A DNA stretch of 64,000 nt from Oscillospiraceae bacterium (GCA_015066045.1 SVPD01000008.1:1-64000), one strand, 5' to 3'. Positions 16,286-25,822 are shown, counted from the stretch's first letter. The notes: generated from the sequence alone by a model not told the origin. Numbers and translations: made by a program.

Positions 16286-16502
16286 GGGGCTGTTGCAGTA
16301 AGCTGCAGAAGACCTTTTTTCACCCCGAAGACGCAAGATTATACTCCGAGCAGGCGAAAAAATGTCTGAAAAGCAAAATTATTATATGCAATACCGTATT
16401 ATTCCATATAACAATTAAAACAGATGTGTTTCAAAAGTCAGATGCAGCTTAAACACATCTGTTTTTTTTTGCTTTTCGGTCTGCGCTTAGTGCGACAACC
16501 CC
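16286..16502. mobile_element. MITE-like element, copy 1
   Basis: A 217-bp non-coding element whose ends form imperfect 17-bp terminal inverted repeats (GGGGCTGTTGCAGTAAG against GGGGTTGTCGCACTAAG). The interior carries a strong hairpin with AACAGATGTGTTT and AAACACATCTGTT arms (16419-16462) and a T9 tract on the plus side. It matches elements at 43273 and 48414 over the full length. It sits between the response regulator and histidine kinase genes. No clear target duplication. Confidence 0.75.
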
Positions 16503-16514
16503 ACTTTTTCAGGC

Positions 16515-17204
16515 TTATTCTTTTGTTTCGAATTTATAGCCTACACCCCATACGGTGCGAAGCTCCCATTTGTCCGAAGCTCCCTCTAACTTTTCACGCA
16601 GACGCTTTACGTGAACGTCTACGGTACGTGAATCACCGTAATAATCATAGCCCCATACCTCGTCTAAAAGCTGGTCACGGGTGAAAACACGGTTCGGATT
16701 TTTAGCCAGATGGAAAATAAGCTCCATTTCTTTGGGAGGTGTATCGATCTGTACGCCGCCTACCTTAAGCTCATAATTTGTGAGATTGATAGAAAGCTTG
16801 TCGTAATGCACTTCCTTTATTTCCTCGGTAACGGAGGAGGCACTGCGGCGGAGAACTGCCTTTATTCTGGCTACTATTTCTTTGGTATCAAAGGGCTTTA
16901 CCACATAGTCATCGGCACCGAGCTCGAGACCTAAAACACGGTCAAAGACCTCTCCCTTGGCAGTGAGCATAATGATGGGAGTTTCAGAAAACTTTCTGAT
17001 TTCTCTGCATACCTGCCAGCCGTCAAGCTTGGGAAGCATAATATCCAGCAGAACCAGAGAGGGGCTTTCCTCCTGAAAGGTGGTAACGGCACTCTGTCCG
17101 TCATTGGCTATGACTACATTATAGCCTTCCTTGGTAAGATAAAGTCTTAAAAGCTCACAGATGTTAAGGTCGTCATCAACAACGAGAATTTTTTCGGGAT
17201 TCAT
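16515..17204 (-). CDS. OmpR/PhoB-family response regulator
   Basis: 229 residues. Receiver domain with acidic pocket (VVDDD), phospho-acceptor Asp in LLDIMLP, and the Thr/Lys switch residues (MLTAKGE, VVKPF), followed by a winged-helix trans_reg_C domain (RVFTRDQLLDEVWGYD and RTVDVHVKRLREKL). It lies upstream of the histidine kinase and htrA on the same strand. The 253-base gap to the kinase is filled mostly by a MITE with a terminator-like hairpin, which may uncouple the two genes. Confidence 0.95.
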   Translation of the reverse strand: MNPEKILVVDDDLNICELLRLYLTKEGYNVVIANDGQSAVTTFQEESPSLVLLDIMLPKLDGWQVCREIRKFSETPIIMLTAKGEVFDRVLGLELGADDYVVKPFDTKEIVARIKAVLRRSASSVTEEIKEVHYDKLSINLTNYELKVGGVQIDTPPKEMELIFHLAKNPNRVFTRDQLLDEVWGYDYYGDSRTVDVHVKRLREKLEGASDKWELRTVWGVGYKFETKE

Positions 17205-17304
17205 AATATTTTCTCACTTTCTTTGTAGTTTATTTTATTATGGGTTATAAAACTTAATTCTGCTTTTCTTTTTTAGTATTTTAACAAACTGCCTTAAAAA
17301 TACA

Positions 17305-19044
17305 TTACATTCTTTCAGGTGAGTCAACCTTAAGCATTGTGAGAATACTCTTCATAGTATCTCTGACACAGATGCAAAGGAAAAGTCGTGCCTGCATAAG
17401 ACTTTCGTCCTCCACACCTACACGGCAGGCGCTATAAAATTTATGGAAAAGTGTGGCAAGATCCACCGCATAGTGGGTAACCTTGGCGGGATCGTAGTTT
17501 TTGGCTGCACCGATGATGGTGTCGCCGAGAGTGGAAAGGAAACGGATAAGCTCTCTTTCCTCGGGGCAGGTAAGCTTCTGAAGCTCCTCACTCGTACACT
17601 CTCTGGCCTTTTTGCCTTCACCCTCCAGCTTAGAAAGTATGCTGCAGATTCTGGCGTGAGCATACTGACAGTAATAAACGGGATTCTGCGAGCTTTGCTC
17701 CACTGCCAGATCAAGGTCAAAGTCCATAAGTGAGCCCGGCTCTCTGATATTGAAAAGGAAGCGTACTGCATCGATGGGGACCTCATTGAGAAGGTCTACG
17801 AGAGTGATAGCCTTACCTGTTCTCTTTGACATTCTGACTACCTCACCGTCACGGACGAGACGTACGAACTGCATAAGAAGAATGTCCAGTCTGTCAGAGT
17901 CTATGCCTACTGCCTCCATAGCACCCTTCATACGTGCTACATGGCCGTGGTGATCGGCGCCCCATACATCGATAGCCTTGTCAAAGCCTCGTTTTTCCAG
18001 CTTATTTCTGTGGTAAGCGATGTCCGCAGCGAAATAAGTGGGGTTACCGTTTGCACGGATAAGAACATCATCCTTTAATTCCAGCTTGTCGATATATTCC
18101 TGACTTTTGCCCTCACGCAGAAGCATTTTGGTCTGTACCTCTTTATTCTTATACCAAAGAGCGCCGTCCTTTTCGTAGGTATAGCCGCCCTCGGTAAGAA
18201 TGTCGATGGTTTCCTGAAGCTCGCCGCCGTTATGAAGCGTCAGCTCACTGAACCACAGATCATAGTCGATACGGTACTTTTCCATAGCCTTTTTCATATT
18301 TTCGAGGTTTTTGGGAAGAGCAAACTCTACGAGAGCCTTTCTTCTTTCCTGCTCGGTCTTTTCCGCAAAGGAGTCACCATAAACTGCTCTGAACTCGGCC
18401 GCTCTTCCGGTGATATCCTCACCGTGATAGCTATCCTCAGGAAGCTCCACCTCTTCACCGCAGAGCTGACGGTATCTTATATCCAGTGAAAGACCGAATT
18501 TTTCGATCTGATTACCTGCATCGTTTACATAAAACTCTCTGGCTACCTCATAGCCGGCATAGTCGAGAACACCTGCCAGACAGTCACCGAGCGCACCGCC
18601 TCTGGCGTTACCCATATGCATCGGACCTGTAGGGTTGGCCGAAACGAACTCCACATTTATCCTTTTTCCCTGTCCGTAATTGCTTCTGCCGTAGGAGGAG
18701 CCTGCCTGTCTGATTTCAAAAAGGATGTCTGCATAATAAACATCCGAAAGATAAAAGTTAATGAAGCCGGGGCCTGCGATTCGGATTTCTCTGAAATATG
18801 TACCCTCCAGCTCGGCATTTTCCGTTATAGCCTGTGCGATTTTTACGGGAGGCAGACGGAAGGCTCTGGCATTTACCATAGCCGCATTGGTGGAATAATC
18901 ACCGTTATTTCTGTCTGCAGGCACCTCCACGGAAAAGGCATTTGCCTCACCTTCGGGTAAAGTACCCCTGCTCTGTGCCTGTGCGATAGCGGAAGCCACT
19001 ATCTGCCTTATCTGATTTTGTGCTTTATTTACTGTAACGGACAT
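17305..19044 (-). CDS. argS: Arginyl-tRNA synthetase
   Basis: 579 residues, class I synthetase: N-terminal Arg_tRNA_synt_N domain, HIGH signature as HMGN in ANPTGPMHMGNARGG, KMSKS signature as MSKRTG, and the DALR anticodon domain at the C-terminus. The start codon overlaps the stop codon of the preceding gene (TAATG), so the two are translationally coupled. The order DUF1934 gene followed by argS matches ywiB-argS of Bacillus. Confidence 0.97.
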   Translation of the reverse strand: MSVTVNKAQNQIRQIVASAIAQAQSRGTLPEGEANAFSVEVPADRNNGDYSTNAAMVNARAFRLPPVKIAQAITENAELEGTYFREIRIAGPGFINFYLSDVYYADILFEIRQAGSSYGRSNYGQGKRINVEFVSANPTGPMHMGNARGGALGDCLAGVLDYAGYEVAREFYVNDAGNQIEKFGLSLDIRYRQLCGEEVELPEDSYHGEDITGRAAEFRAVYGDSFAEKTEQERRKALVEFALPKNLENMKKAMEKYRIDYDLWFSELTLHNGGELQETIDILTEGGYTYEKDGALWYKNKEVQTKMLLREGKSQEYIDKLELKDDVLIRANGNPTYFAADIAYHRNKLEKRGFDKAIDVWGADHHGHVARMKGAMEAVGIDSDRLDILLMQFVRLVRDGEVVRMSKRTGKAITLVDLLNEVPIDAVRFLFNIREPGSLMDFDLDLAVEQSSQNPVYYCQYAHARICSILSKLEGEGKKARECTSEELQKLTCPEERELIRFLSTLGDTIIGAAKNYDPAKVTHYAVDLATLFHKFYSACRVGVEDESLMQARLFLCICVRDTMKSILTMLKVDSPERM

Positions 19045-19493
19045 TAATGCTCCTCCTGTTCTTTTATATAGCCGTTTTTTCTTCTGGCGGTTATGTCGAA
19101 TTCGATGACGCCCAAAGGATTTTTTTCTATATCCGTGGCATAGCTGAAGCGGAGTCTTCCGCCCTCGGCAGTCATATCAGACATAATTTCTTTGCCGCAT
19201 ACACCCATGGAAAGACTACCGTAGGGTGTCACATGATGAGAATGGTGACGGACCTCATTTTCGATAAGCATATAGGTGGCGATGCTTCCCTCACGGTTTA
19301 CCGTGATAAGCTTACCCTTTTCCACCTGCAGCCTCGTGGTGCTTTCGGTGCCGTCCTCCTCCTGCTCTGTGTATATAAGAGTGTAACTGTCACCCTCACC
19401 CTCTAAATGGCCGTGGGTAGTGACCTCTAAAAGATCCCTTTCACCCTCGATTTCCTGTCGGGTGACAATGGTTACAAGATAATCTTCCTTCAT
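19044..19493 (-). CDS. ywiB: DUF1934 (YwiB-like) small beta-barrel protein
   Basis: 149 residues from the ATG at 19493 (AGAAAGG upstream); a longer frame exists but lacks a ribosome binding site. The all-beta pattern with GEGDSYTLIYTEQE, HHSHHVTPYG and a C-terminal GVIEFDITA fits DUF1934, a family with a lipocalin-like barrel of unknown function. It is coupled to argS by a TAATG overlap. Confidence 0.8.
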   Translation of the reverse strand: MKEDYLVTIVTRQEIEGERDLLEVTTHGHLEGEGDSYTLIYTEQEEDGTESTTRLQVEKGKLITVNREGSIATYMLIENEVRHHSHHVTPYGSLSMGVCGKEIMSDMTAEGGRLRFSYATDIEKNPLGVIEFDITARRKNGYIKEQEEH

Positions 19494-19609
19494 CGTCTGA
19501 GCCTTTCTGAAAGTTAAATATAAATATACATAATATATGATAACACATATTAATTCAAAAATCAATTTTTTTCTTATCTTTTATCATATTTTATATTTAA
19601 TTTTTATGG

Positions 19610-19639
19610 TTGACACAGAGCGTCAAAAAAAGATATAAT
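19610..19639 (+). promoter_or_regulatory. Promoter for the GH95 gene
   Basis: TTGACA (19610-19615), 18-bp spacer, TATAAT (19634-19639). The transcript would have a leader of about 195 bases before the start at 19842. Confidence 0.7.
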
Positions 19640-19714
19640 AGAAAAAATATTGCAATTCCTGATGAGCAGCTTTCACGGAGTTATCATTCATAGGAAATCA
19701 GACAGTTTTCAGCA

Positions 19715-19737
19715 GACGACCGATGGTCGCCCCTACG
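19715..19737. repeat. Short palindromic dispersed repeat, copy 1
   Basis: GACCGATGGTC palindrome followed by GCCCCTACG. The same motif, with one base change, is at 22805-22827. Confidence 0.6.
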
Positions 19738-19792
19738 ATAGCCACATAAAAGCGGCGTAAAATCATTACTTCCTTTGCGAAGCCTTCCCCGC

Positions 19793-19827
19793 AATTGCGA
19801 ATTGTGAATTGCTAATTCCGAATTAAT
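19793..19827. repeat. Five tandem AATT-heptamers
   Basis: AATTGCG, AATTGTG, AATTGCT, AATTCCG and AATTAAT follow without gaps, ending 4 bases before the ribosome binding site of the GH95 gene. Confidence 0.7.
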
Positions 19828-19841
19828 AAAGAGGTGTTTCT

Positions 19842-22259
19842 ATGTATTTATGCTATAAAGAGCCGGCACATATGAGCTACTACGGCTGGGAAAACGAGGC
19901 CCTTCCCTTAGGTAACGGCAAAATCGGTGCCAAGGTTTTCGGCGGAATAAAAACCGAGCTTATCCATTTCAACGAAAAGACCTTATGGTCAGGCGGCGTA
20001 ACCGCAGACGGCTTCGACGGCGGCACGGGAAAAAGAGACAAGGGTGTAGCCTACAGAGAAATTCAGGAGCTTTTGGCCAAGGGTGACAATAAGGCCGCTA
20101 CGGCTAAAATGAAAAATCTGCAGGGTGATATGACGGGCTTCGGTGCATACCAGTCCTTCGGAAATCTTTACTTTAATTTCGACGGGGGCGAAAGTGCTGA
20201 CAAATATGTGCGTGATCTGGATCTGGACACCGCCTCGGCTATGGTTTCCTATAAGATAGAAAAGGTTTCCTATACCAGACACTATTTTATTTCCTACCCC
20301 GATAATGTCTTTGTAGCCAGATTTCAGTGCGAAAGCAACGACGAAGAAAGCACGGAGGCGCCGGTATTCGGCTTTGAGGCTTATGTAGCTTCGGAGCAGA
20401 AGGGCACCGTAAAGGTAGATGAAGACGGTATCTCTCTCTACGGTACGGTAAAGGCAAACATCGGTCTCGACGGCAAGGACGGCAAGGACGCCAACGGAAT
20501 GAAATACGGCGGCTTCGTGAAAATCACTACCGACGGTGACATAGAATACAAGCAAGACCGCATCGTAATAAAAAATGCTACAGAAGCAGTGGCCGTTATG
20601 AGTCTTGCCACAAACTACATAAACGATTATCCGAATTATTTCAGCGACACCGATCCCCTCTCCGAAGCAAAGGAGACGGTAACAAGAGCAGCGGAAAAGT
20701 CCTTCGGTGACCTTTACAGAGCTCATATAAAGGACTACACCGACCTTTATAACCGTGTATCCTTCTCTCTCGGTCAGGAAAACGCAACCGTCACCACTGA
20801 CTTTATGCTCAAACGCTTCGCAAAAAAGGGCGAAAACAAAAGAAACCTTATCACCCTCCTTTTCCAGTACGGCAGATATCTGCTCATAGCCTCCTCACGT
20901 GACGGCTCTCTCCCCGCTAATCTGCAGGGTATATGGAATGCGAAAAACGATCCGCCGTGGTGCTGCGACTATCATTTCAATGTGAATTTACAGATGAACT
21001 ACTGGCCCGCCTATGTAGCCAATCTGGCAGAAACTGCCCTCCCCTACATCGATTTCGTAAATTCTCTGAAAAAGCCGGGCAGATATGTGGCCAATATGTA
21101 CCTCGGCATAGGTGAGGACAAGGCTGACGGCACCCCCGACTATGAAAAGCCTACGGGATATATGATAAACACTATGGTAAGCCCTCTGGGCTTCGTAGGT
21201 CTCGGCTCAGACTGGCAGTGGGGCTGGGCACCCACAAACGGTGCCTGGGCATTGCAGGGAATGTATGACTACTACCGTTTCACGCTCGACACGGAGAAGC
21301 TGAAAAATGACATCTATCCTGCTATGGAGGAATGTGCCCTTATGTGGACACAGCTTCTCATCGAGGATAAAAAAAGTGGCCGTCTGGTGGTATCTCCCGG
21401 CTATTCTCCCGAGCACGGCCCCGTGGCTGCCGGTAACACCTATGACCAGTGCATTATCTATAATCTTTACTCGGATCTGCTCCACGCTGCCAAAGAGCTT
21501 ACGGATAAAGGCTGCGGCGACATCGTTAACAGAGAGGTAATAGCCGCTGTAGAAAAGCAGATAGTCCGTCTGAGCCCCGTTAATGTGGGTAAATGGGGAC
21601 AGATAAAAGAATGGTATGATGAGGATTCCTTCTTTATGCGAGGCTACAGAACGAAAAACGTTCAGAGAAAGCACCGCCACATTTCCCATCTTCTCTCTCT
21701 TTACCCCTTCAGTCAGATTTCACCCGACGATGAAAAGCTGAAAAAGGCCGCACTCACCACTCTCGAGGACAGAGGACACAAAAGCACGGGCTGGGGGCTC
21801 GCCATCCGACTTCTCTCCTACGCCCGCTTAGGCGAAGGTGACAAGAGTAATCTCATAGTGGAAAACATAATGAAGGGTGCCATACTGAAAAATCTTTTCG
21901 GCACTCACCCTCCCTTCCAGATAGACGGCAATTTCGGCTTCACGGCAGGTATATGTGAAATGCTCGTCCAGAGCCACGGAAAATATATCGCTCTTTTACC
22001 CGCTCTCCCCTCCACATGGCACGAGGGCGAAATCAAAGGCCTTATGGCCAGAGGCAATTTCGAGCTTTCAATCAAATGGGAAAATGACAAGCTTAAAGCC
22101 GCCACCGTAAAATCAAACGAGGGCGGAAAGTGCTCACTCAAATATGACGGAAAGATTATGCTGGTTTACGATGAAGAGGGCAAAGAAATCGATACCTCCT
22201 TCGAAAACGGCGTAACCGCATTTATGACAGAAAAGGGTAAGACATATTCTGTAAGTTAA
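19842..22259 (+). CDS. Glycoside hydrolase family 95 (alpha-L-fucosidase type)
   Basis: 805 residues, without signal peptide, so intracellular. The N-terminus (EALPLGNGKIGAKVFGG, then FNEKTLWSGG) is the hallmark of GH95 beta-sandwich domains. The middle is an (alpha/alpha)6 barrel with LPANLQGIWN and NVNLQMNYWP, where the catalytic Asn/Asp environment of GH95 is found, and QIDGNFGFTAGICEML marks the distal part. Family members cleave alpha-1,2-linked L-fucose or L-galactose residues. Start chosen with AAAGAGGTG upstream. It stands as a single transcription unit between a promoter and a terminator, so imported oligosaccharides are the likely substrate. Confidence 0.9.
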   Translation: MYLCYKEPAHMSYYGWENEALPLGNGKIGAKVFGGIKTELIHFNEKTLWSGGVTADGFDGGTGKRDKGVAYREIQELLAKGDNKAATAKMKNLQGDMTGFGAYQSFGNLYFNFDGGESADKYVRDLDLDTASAMVSYKIEKVSYTRHYFISYPDNVFVARFQCESNDEESTEAPVFGFEAYVASEQKGTVKVDEDGISLYGTVKANIGLDGKDGKDANGMKYGGFVKITTDGDIEYKQDRIVIKNATEAVAVMSLATNYINDYPNYFSDTDPLSEAKETVTRAAEKSFGDLYRAHIKDYTDLYNRVSFSLGQENATVTTDFMLKRFAKKGENKRNLITLLFQYGRYLLIASSRDGSLPANLQGIWNAKNDPPWCCDYHFNVNLQMNYWPAYVANLAETALPYIDFVNSLKKPGRYVANMYLGIGEDKADGTPDYEKPTGYMINTMVSPLGFVGLGSDWQWGWAPTNGAWALQGMYDYYRFTLDTEKLKNDIYPAMEECALMWTQLLIEDKKSGRLVVSPGYSPEHGPVAAGNTYDQCIIYNLYSDLLHAAKELTDKGCGDIVNREVIAAVEKQIVRLSPVNVGKWGQIKEWYDEDSFFMRGYRTKNVQRKHRHISHLLSLYPFSQISPDDEKLKKAALTTLEDRGHKSTGWGLAIRLLSYARLGEGDKSNLIVENIMKGAILKNLFGTHPPFQIDGNFGFTAGICEMLVQSHGKYIALLPALPSTWHEGEIKGLMARGNFELSIKWENDKLKAATVKSNEGGKCSLKYDGKIMLVYDEEGKEIDTSFENGVTAFMTEKGKTYSVS

Positions 22260-22263
22260 AAAC

Positions 22264-22306
22264 ATAAAACCATTGTATCAGCTCTCTGCTTTTACAATGG
22301 TTTTAT
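22264..22306 (+). terminator. Terminator after GH95 gene
   Basis: ATAAAACCATTGTA pairs with TACAATGGTTTTAT around a 15-base loop, 5 bases after the stop codon. Confidence 0.8.
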
Positions 22307-22387
22307 TTATTCTGTTAAGCCGATAGGTGTCGGGTTTACAGATAAGCTATTTTAAAATTTTTATACTCTTTTTCAGGGTATGTCTTT

Positions 22388-22770
22388 ACGAAGCTTACCG
22401 TAGAACCTTTCGGAAAAGCAGACAGAACAGGAAGCGACTGTCGGAGTGAAGGTGCCTCGGGAGACGGAACACGAAGTGTCGCAGACACTTCCCTACCGGA
22501 CAAAATATCTGTGCGATGAGGGAACACGGCAGCGATTTTCCTGTACAGGTTACTGAAAAAGCACTCTGTACGCTCACTCTGTCGGTAAGGCAGACTATAG
22601 AACTGAAAATAACGGTAGTGCAGAAGGGTGTTTCTATGTAGGCGGCAGACTAAAGGCAGCACGTAAAAGGAACTGAAAACCTTGCTCCGTTACTTTTCTG
22701 CGTTCGGATTGTTTCCGCCAAAGAATGATTTTGCCTACTTTTGTCGAAACAAAAGTAGGTCTGCGAAGCA
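22388..22770. repeat. Dispersed repeat block B, solitary copy
   Basis: About 380 bp closely related to blocks at 31504-31872 and 32334-32700. It ends in a perfect hairpin (CCTACTTTTGT with ACAAAAGTAGG) followed by TCTGCGAAGC, as the other copies do. Short open frames inside are not conserved as protein. Confidence 0.7.
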
Positions 22771-22804
22771 AAACTCACTAAATGTTAACTTAAAACAAAA
22801 AACA

Positions 22805-22827
22805 CACGACCGACGGTCGCCCCTACG
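22805..22827. repeat. Short palindromic dispersed repeat, copy 2
   Basis: GACCGACGGTC palindrome plus GCCCCTACG; see the copy at 19715. Confidence 0.6.
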
Positions 22828-23009
22828 GTGACCTTTCCGTCAGCCTGTCGTCTGCCACCTTTCCTTGATAATGAATTTAAAAGCATTATAAAACCTTTAT
22901 GCATTTGCATAGTGTACTATAGATATCTATAGTGCTTTAAGTAATAAAAATAAAAAGAATAAAACAAATAAAAAAACAAGTCAATATACAAATACAAAGA
23001 CAAACAAAA
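22828..23009. other. AT-rich spacer without gene
   Basis: Low-complexity A-rich sequence between repeat elements; no frame, hairpin or promoter that I would defend. Confidence 0.5.
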
Positions 23010-23287
23010 GGGCGACACTTCATAAAGAATTTAAGCCTTAAAATTCGCCATTTTTGCGAATAGCTGCGTTAAAAATGCTCGTAATCCGCAAGGATTACTG
23101 TGCTTTTTGCCTTGTTCTTCATCAAAACTATCTGAATTTTAAGGTGCAAAGCAGTTTTTATTGAGATGTTTTTTTGTTTGGGGAAGTGACAAAACCACCG
23201 CAATACTTGCGTATTACGGTGGTTTTTCGCAATGTCAAAGCGGAAAATAGCCAATAAAAACCTTAACTTCCTTATGAAGTGCCGCCC
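23010..23287. mobile_element. 278-bp element with long terminal inverted repeats
   Basis: The ends (GGGCGACACTTCATAAAGAA and the complement of CTTCCTTATGAAGTGCCGCCC) are about 30-bp imperfect inverted repeats. Inside lies a second hairpin (AAAACCACCG with CGGTGGTTTT, about 23191-23226). A 61-codon minus-strand frame spans it but lacks a ribosome binding site. The same terminal sequence recurs as an isolated palindrome at 51652-51690. Confidence 0.6.
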
Positions 23288-23322
23288 AAAGAACCATCGT
23301 GTTTTTTCACAATGGTTCTTTT
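23288..23322. terminator. Terminator of the amino-acid ABC transporter operon
   Basis: AAAGAACCATCGTG pairs with CACAATGGTTCTTTT around a T-rich loop; runs of A and T on both sides allow action in both directions. It lies 11 bases beyond the ATPase gene. Confidence 0.7.
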
Positions 23323-23332
23323 AAAGCTTACA

Positions 23333-24166
23333 TCAAAGAACTTTTGATAAAAATTCCTTCGCTCTTTCACTTTTCGGATTAGCAAAGAACTCCTCGGGAG
23401 TGGCTTCCTCTACGAAGCGTCCCTCGTCCATAAAGACGATTCGTGTGCCTACCTCACGGGCAAAGCCCATTTCGTGAGTAACTACAACCATAGTCATACC
23501 CTGGTCGGCCAGCTCCTTCATAAGCTCGAGCACCTCACCTACCATCTCCGGATCCAGAGCAGAGGTGGGCTCGTCGAAAAGGATAACATCGGGCTCCATA
23601 GCCAGTGAACGGACTATGGCTACTCTTTGCTTCTGTCCGCCCGAAAGAGAGGACGGATATGCATCTGCCTTTTCCTCCAGACCGATTCTTCTGAGAAGCT
23701 CCAATGCCTTTTCCTTTTCCTGAGCTTTAATGTCTGCCAGTGAAGAGGTAACGGGAACGGCTTCTCCCTTTTTAAGATGAAGCTTTATGAGAAGGTTGTC
23801 TCTTTTCTGCTTTTTGATGCTCTTTTTAGCCACATAGACGGGAGCCATCATAATGTTTTCGATAACCGTCTTATTGGCGAAAAGATTAAAGTGCTGAAAA
23901 ACCATGCCCATCTTACGGCGATGAACATTGATATCTACCTTCGGATCAGCCAGATCCTCACCGCCGAATATAATGGAACCGCTCGTAGGATCCTCCATAC
24001 AGTTAAGGCAGCGAAGAAAGGTACTCTTGCCTGAGCCGGAGGGACCGATAACGACCACCTTTTCGCCTTTTCTGATGGTAGTCGAAATATTTTTCAGAAC
24101 ACTGTTATCACCGAAGGATTTGCAGAGGTCGGTGACCACTATAAGGTTTTCGTTTTTATCTGTCAC
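23333..24166 (-). CDS. Polar amino-acid ABC transporter ATPase (GlnQ/HisP type)
   Basis: 277 residues with Walker [11 protein letters not shown]-loop [14 protein letters not shown] signature LSGGQKQRV, Walker [14 protein letters not shown] and switch His (VVTHEMGF). It is about 30 residues longer than typical GlnQ because of a charged insertion after [10 protein letters not shown]. The gene overlaps the permease gene by 11 bases and is last in the order binding protein, permease, ATPase. Confidence 0.93.
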   Translation of the reverse strand: MTDKNENLIVVTDLCKSFGDNSVLKNISTTIRKGEKVVVIGPSGSGKSTFLRCLNCMEDPTSGSIIFGGEDLADPKVDINVHRRKMGMVFQHFNLFANKTVIENIMMAPVYVAKKSIKKQKRDNLLIKLHLKKGEAVPVTSSLADIKAQEKEKALELLRRIGLEEKADAYPSSLSGGQKQRVAIVRSLAMEPDVILFDEPTSALDPEMVGEVLELMKELADQGMTMVVVTHEMGFAREVGTRIVFMDEGRFVEEATPEEFFANPKSERAKEFLSKVL

Positions 24167-24863
24167 TTTTCCTCAGTCTCCTTTCCATAAGCCTGATAAG
24201 CAGTGTGATTATCATAACTATAGCTATATAGATGGCTGCCATTACCAGATAAGGCACCATATATTCATAGGTACGGCTTCCTATGCTTCTGAAAGCCTTG
24301 TAAAGGTCCGTAGCACCGACGAAGGAAACGACTGAGGTTTCCTTTACCAGAGCGATGAATTCATTACCGAGAGTGGGAAGAATGTTCTTTATAGCCTGAG
24401 GGATAACTATTTTAATCATCGTGGCGCCGTAGGACATACCGACGCTTCTGCCGCCCTCCATCTGACCGGGATCGACGGAAAGAATACCGCTTCGCATAAT
24501 CTCAGAAATGTAAGCACCCGAGTTCATACCGAAAACGATAATGGCGACAGACACCGAATCCACTCGGTTAAAGCCTAAAAGCGGAAGAACCACATAGTAA
24601 AAAACCAGCAGCTGAACCACGATAGGTGTGCCTCTGAAAAGACCGACATAAAAAGAGCAGAAGCCGTCGAGAATTTTCGGCAGAGTTTTATATTTCGGCA
24701 GCACTCTTACCACTGCGATAAGAGTACCGATGAGAATACCGATGAAAAGACCGCTTACGGCTATGAGCATAGTGTTCTGCAAGCCCTGCAGCACACTTTC
24801 ATAAGCGCCTTTTTCGATAAACTGCTCTAAAAATTTAGCAATTTTTAATTCAAAATCAAGCAT
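24156..24863 (-). CDS. Amino-acid ABC transporter permease (HisM family)
   Basis: 235 residues with about five membrane helices and the BPD_transp_1 EAA-type loop ([23 protein letters not shown]). The [13 protein letters not shown] motif is typical of polar amino-acid permeases. Single permease, so it probably works as a homodimer with the overlapping ATPase gene. Confidence 0.92.
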   Translation of the reverse strand: MLDFELKIAKFLEQFIEKGAYESVLQGLQNTMLIAVSGLFIGILIGTLIAVVRVLPKYKTLPKILDGFCSFYVGLFRGTPIVVQLLVFYYVVLPLLGFNRVDSVSVAIIVFGMNSGAYISEIMRSGILSVDPGQMEGGRSVGMSYGATMIKIVIPQAIKNILPTLGNEFIALVKETSVVSFVGATDLYKAFRSIGSRTYEYMVPYLVMAAIYIAIVMIITLLIRLMERRLRKSDR

Positions 24864-24885
24864 ATTTTAAATCCTCTTAAACAAA

Positions 24886-24916
24886 GCAATGCCCCACTTT
24901 GAAAGTGAGGTATTGC
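24886..24916 (-). promoter_or_regulatory. Intercistronic hairpin between binding protein and permease genes
   Basis: GCAATGCCCCACTTT (24886-24900) pairs with the following GAAAGTGAGGTATTGC without a T-tract on the minus strand. Such structures after binding-protein genes stabilise the upstream mRNA part or reduce read-through, giving more binding protein than membrane parts (inference). Confidence 0.6.
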
Positions 24917-24935
24917 GTATAATGATTTACTTTTA

Positions 24936-25790
24936 TCAGCCGTTGATGGTTTCAACGATGGAAACTGCGGGATCTGCATCGACGATAACGAAATCGATGT
25001 TACCGTTTACGAGGTCCTGAGTAGCCAGAGCAGCACTGTCATAGGTTACTGCCTCAGCGTTTGCGATGCCTGCGAAGCCGAATGCATCGTTACCCTCGAT
25101 GTAGGAGTGACCTGTGGTACCTGTCTGAGCACCGATTTTGGTTCCCTCTGCGAGAGTGGCAAGAACTGCTTCTACCTCTTCTGCAGTGGTGCAGGCGTCA
25201 AATCTGGTATCGTCAGCCTTAACGATAATCTTCTGTGCTGATTTGTAATAGGGAGTGGTAAAGGTTACGGACTCCTCTCTCTCAGGGTTAACGGAAAGGC
25301 CTGCGATAGCGATGTCGCATTTCTGCTGACCTACTGCCAGACAAACAGAATCGAAGTCCATATTGTCGATTACGAGCTCTTTGCCCAGCTCCTTAGCCAG
25401 AAGAGCAGCTACTTCCATATCGATACCGTAGTAAAGGTCACCTTCTTTATATTCGAAGGGAGCAAACTCAGCGTTTGTAGCTACTACAAGCTGATCCTTT
25501 GAAGCGTCGGGCTCAGCGGAAGCCACACCCTCGGGAGTGCCGTCTCCGAGATATTTGGCGCAGATAGCATCAAATGTACCGTCTTTGAGAATTTTGTCGA
25601 TAAACTCGTTTACGTCAGCGAGAAGCTCGGGCTGATTTTTGTCTACACCGAAAGCGTACTCTTCGCTGGAAAGCTGAATGTCGATAAGCTTAACCTGTGT
25701 CTTTGTTTCGTTTGTGTCTTCATTTCCGCCGCAGGCTGCGAGTGCGAAAAGCATAACGGCAGCGAGTGCGATTGCTAAGAATTTTTTCAT
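24936..25790 (-). CDS. Amino-acid binding lipoprotein with permuted domain order
   Basis: 284 residues from the ATG at 25790 (GGAGG upstream). Signal peptide with lipobox LAAC, then a segment (about 32-80) with VKLIDIQLSSEEYAFGV and DGTFDAICAKYLG, which in ordinary SBP_bac_3 proteins is the very C-terminus. After a linker the normal N-terminal start follows (QLVVATNAEFAPFEYKEG, then GIDMEVAALLAKELG), and the protein ends at FVIVDADPAVSIVETING, exactly where the missing C-terminal segment would normally continue. The domain therefore looks circularly permuted. It is first in a three-gene polar amino-acid uptake operon. Confidence 0.9.
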   Translation of the reverse strand: MKKFLAIALAAVMLFALAACGGNEDTNETKTQVKLIDIQLSSEEYAFGVDKNQPELLADVNEFIDKILKDGTFDAICAKYLGDGTPEGVASAEPDASKDQLVVATNAEFAPFEYKEGDLYYGIDMEVAALLAKELGKELVIDNMDFDSVCLAVGQQKCDIAIAGLSVNPEREESVTFTTPYYKSAQKIIVKADDTRFDACTTAEEVEAVLATLAEGTKIGAQTGTTGHSYIEGNDAFGFAGIANAEAVTYDSAALATQDLVNGNIDFVIVDADPAVSIVETING

Positions 25791-25822
25791 TGTTTTTACC
25801 TCCGTAAATTTATGTTGCGGAT

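Noticed and set aside
19989-20726. 245-residue minus-strand frame opposite the GH95 gene
   Set aside because: Shadow of the real gene; the plus-strand product has clear GH95 motifs.
22336-22662. 108-residue minus-strand protein
   Set aside because: Lies within repeat block B; frame not maintained among copies and no ribosome binding site.
23069-23254. 61-residue protein inside the 278-bp element
   Set aside because: No ribosome binding site, and the frame runs through the element's internal hairpin.
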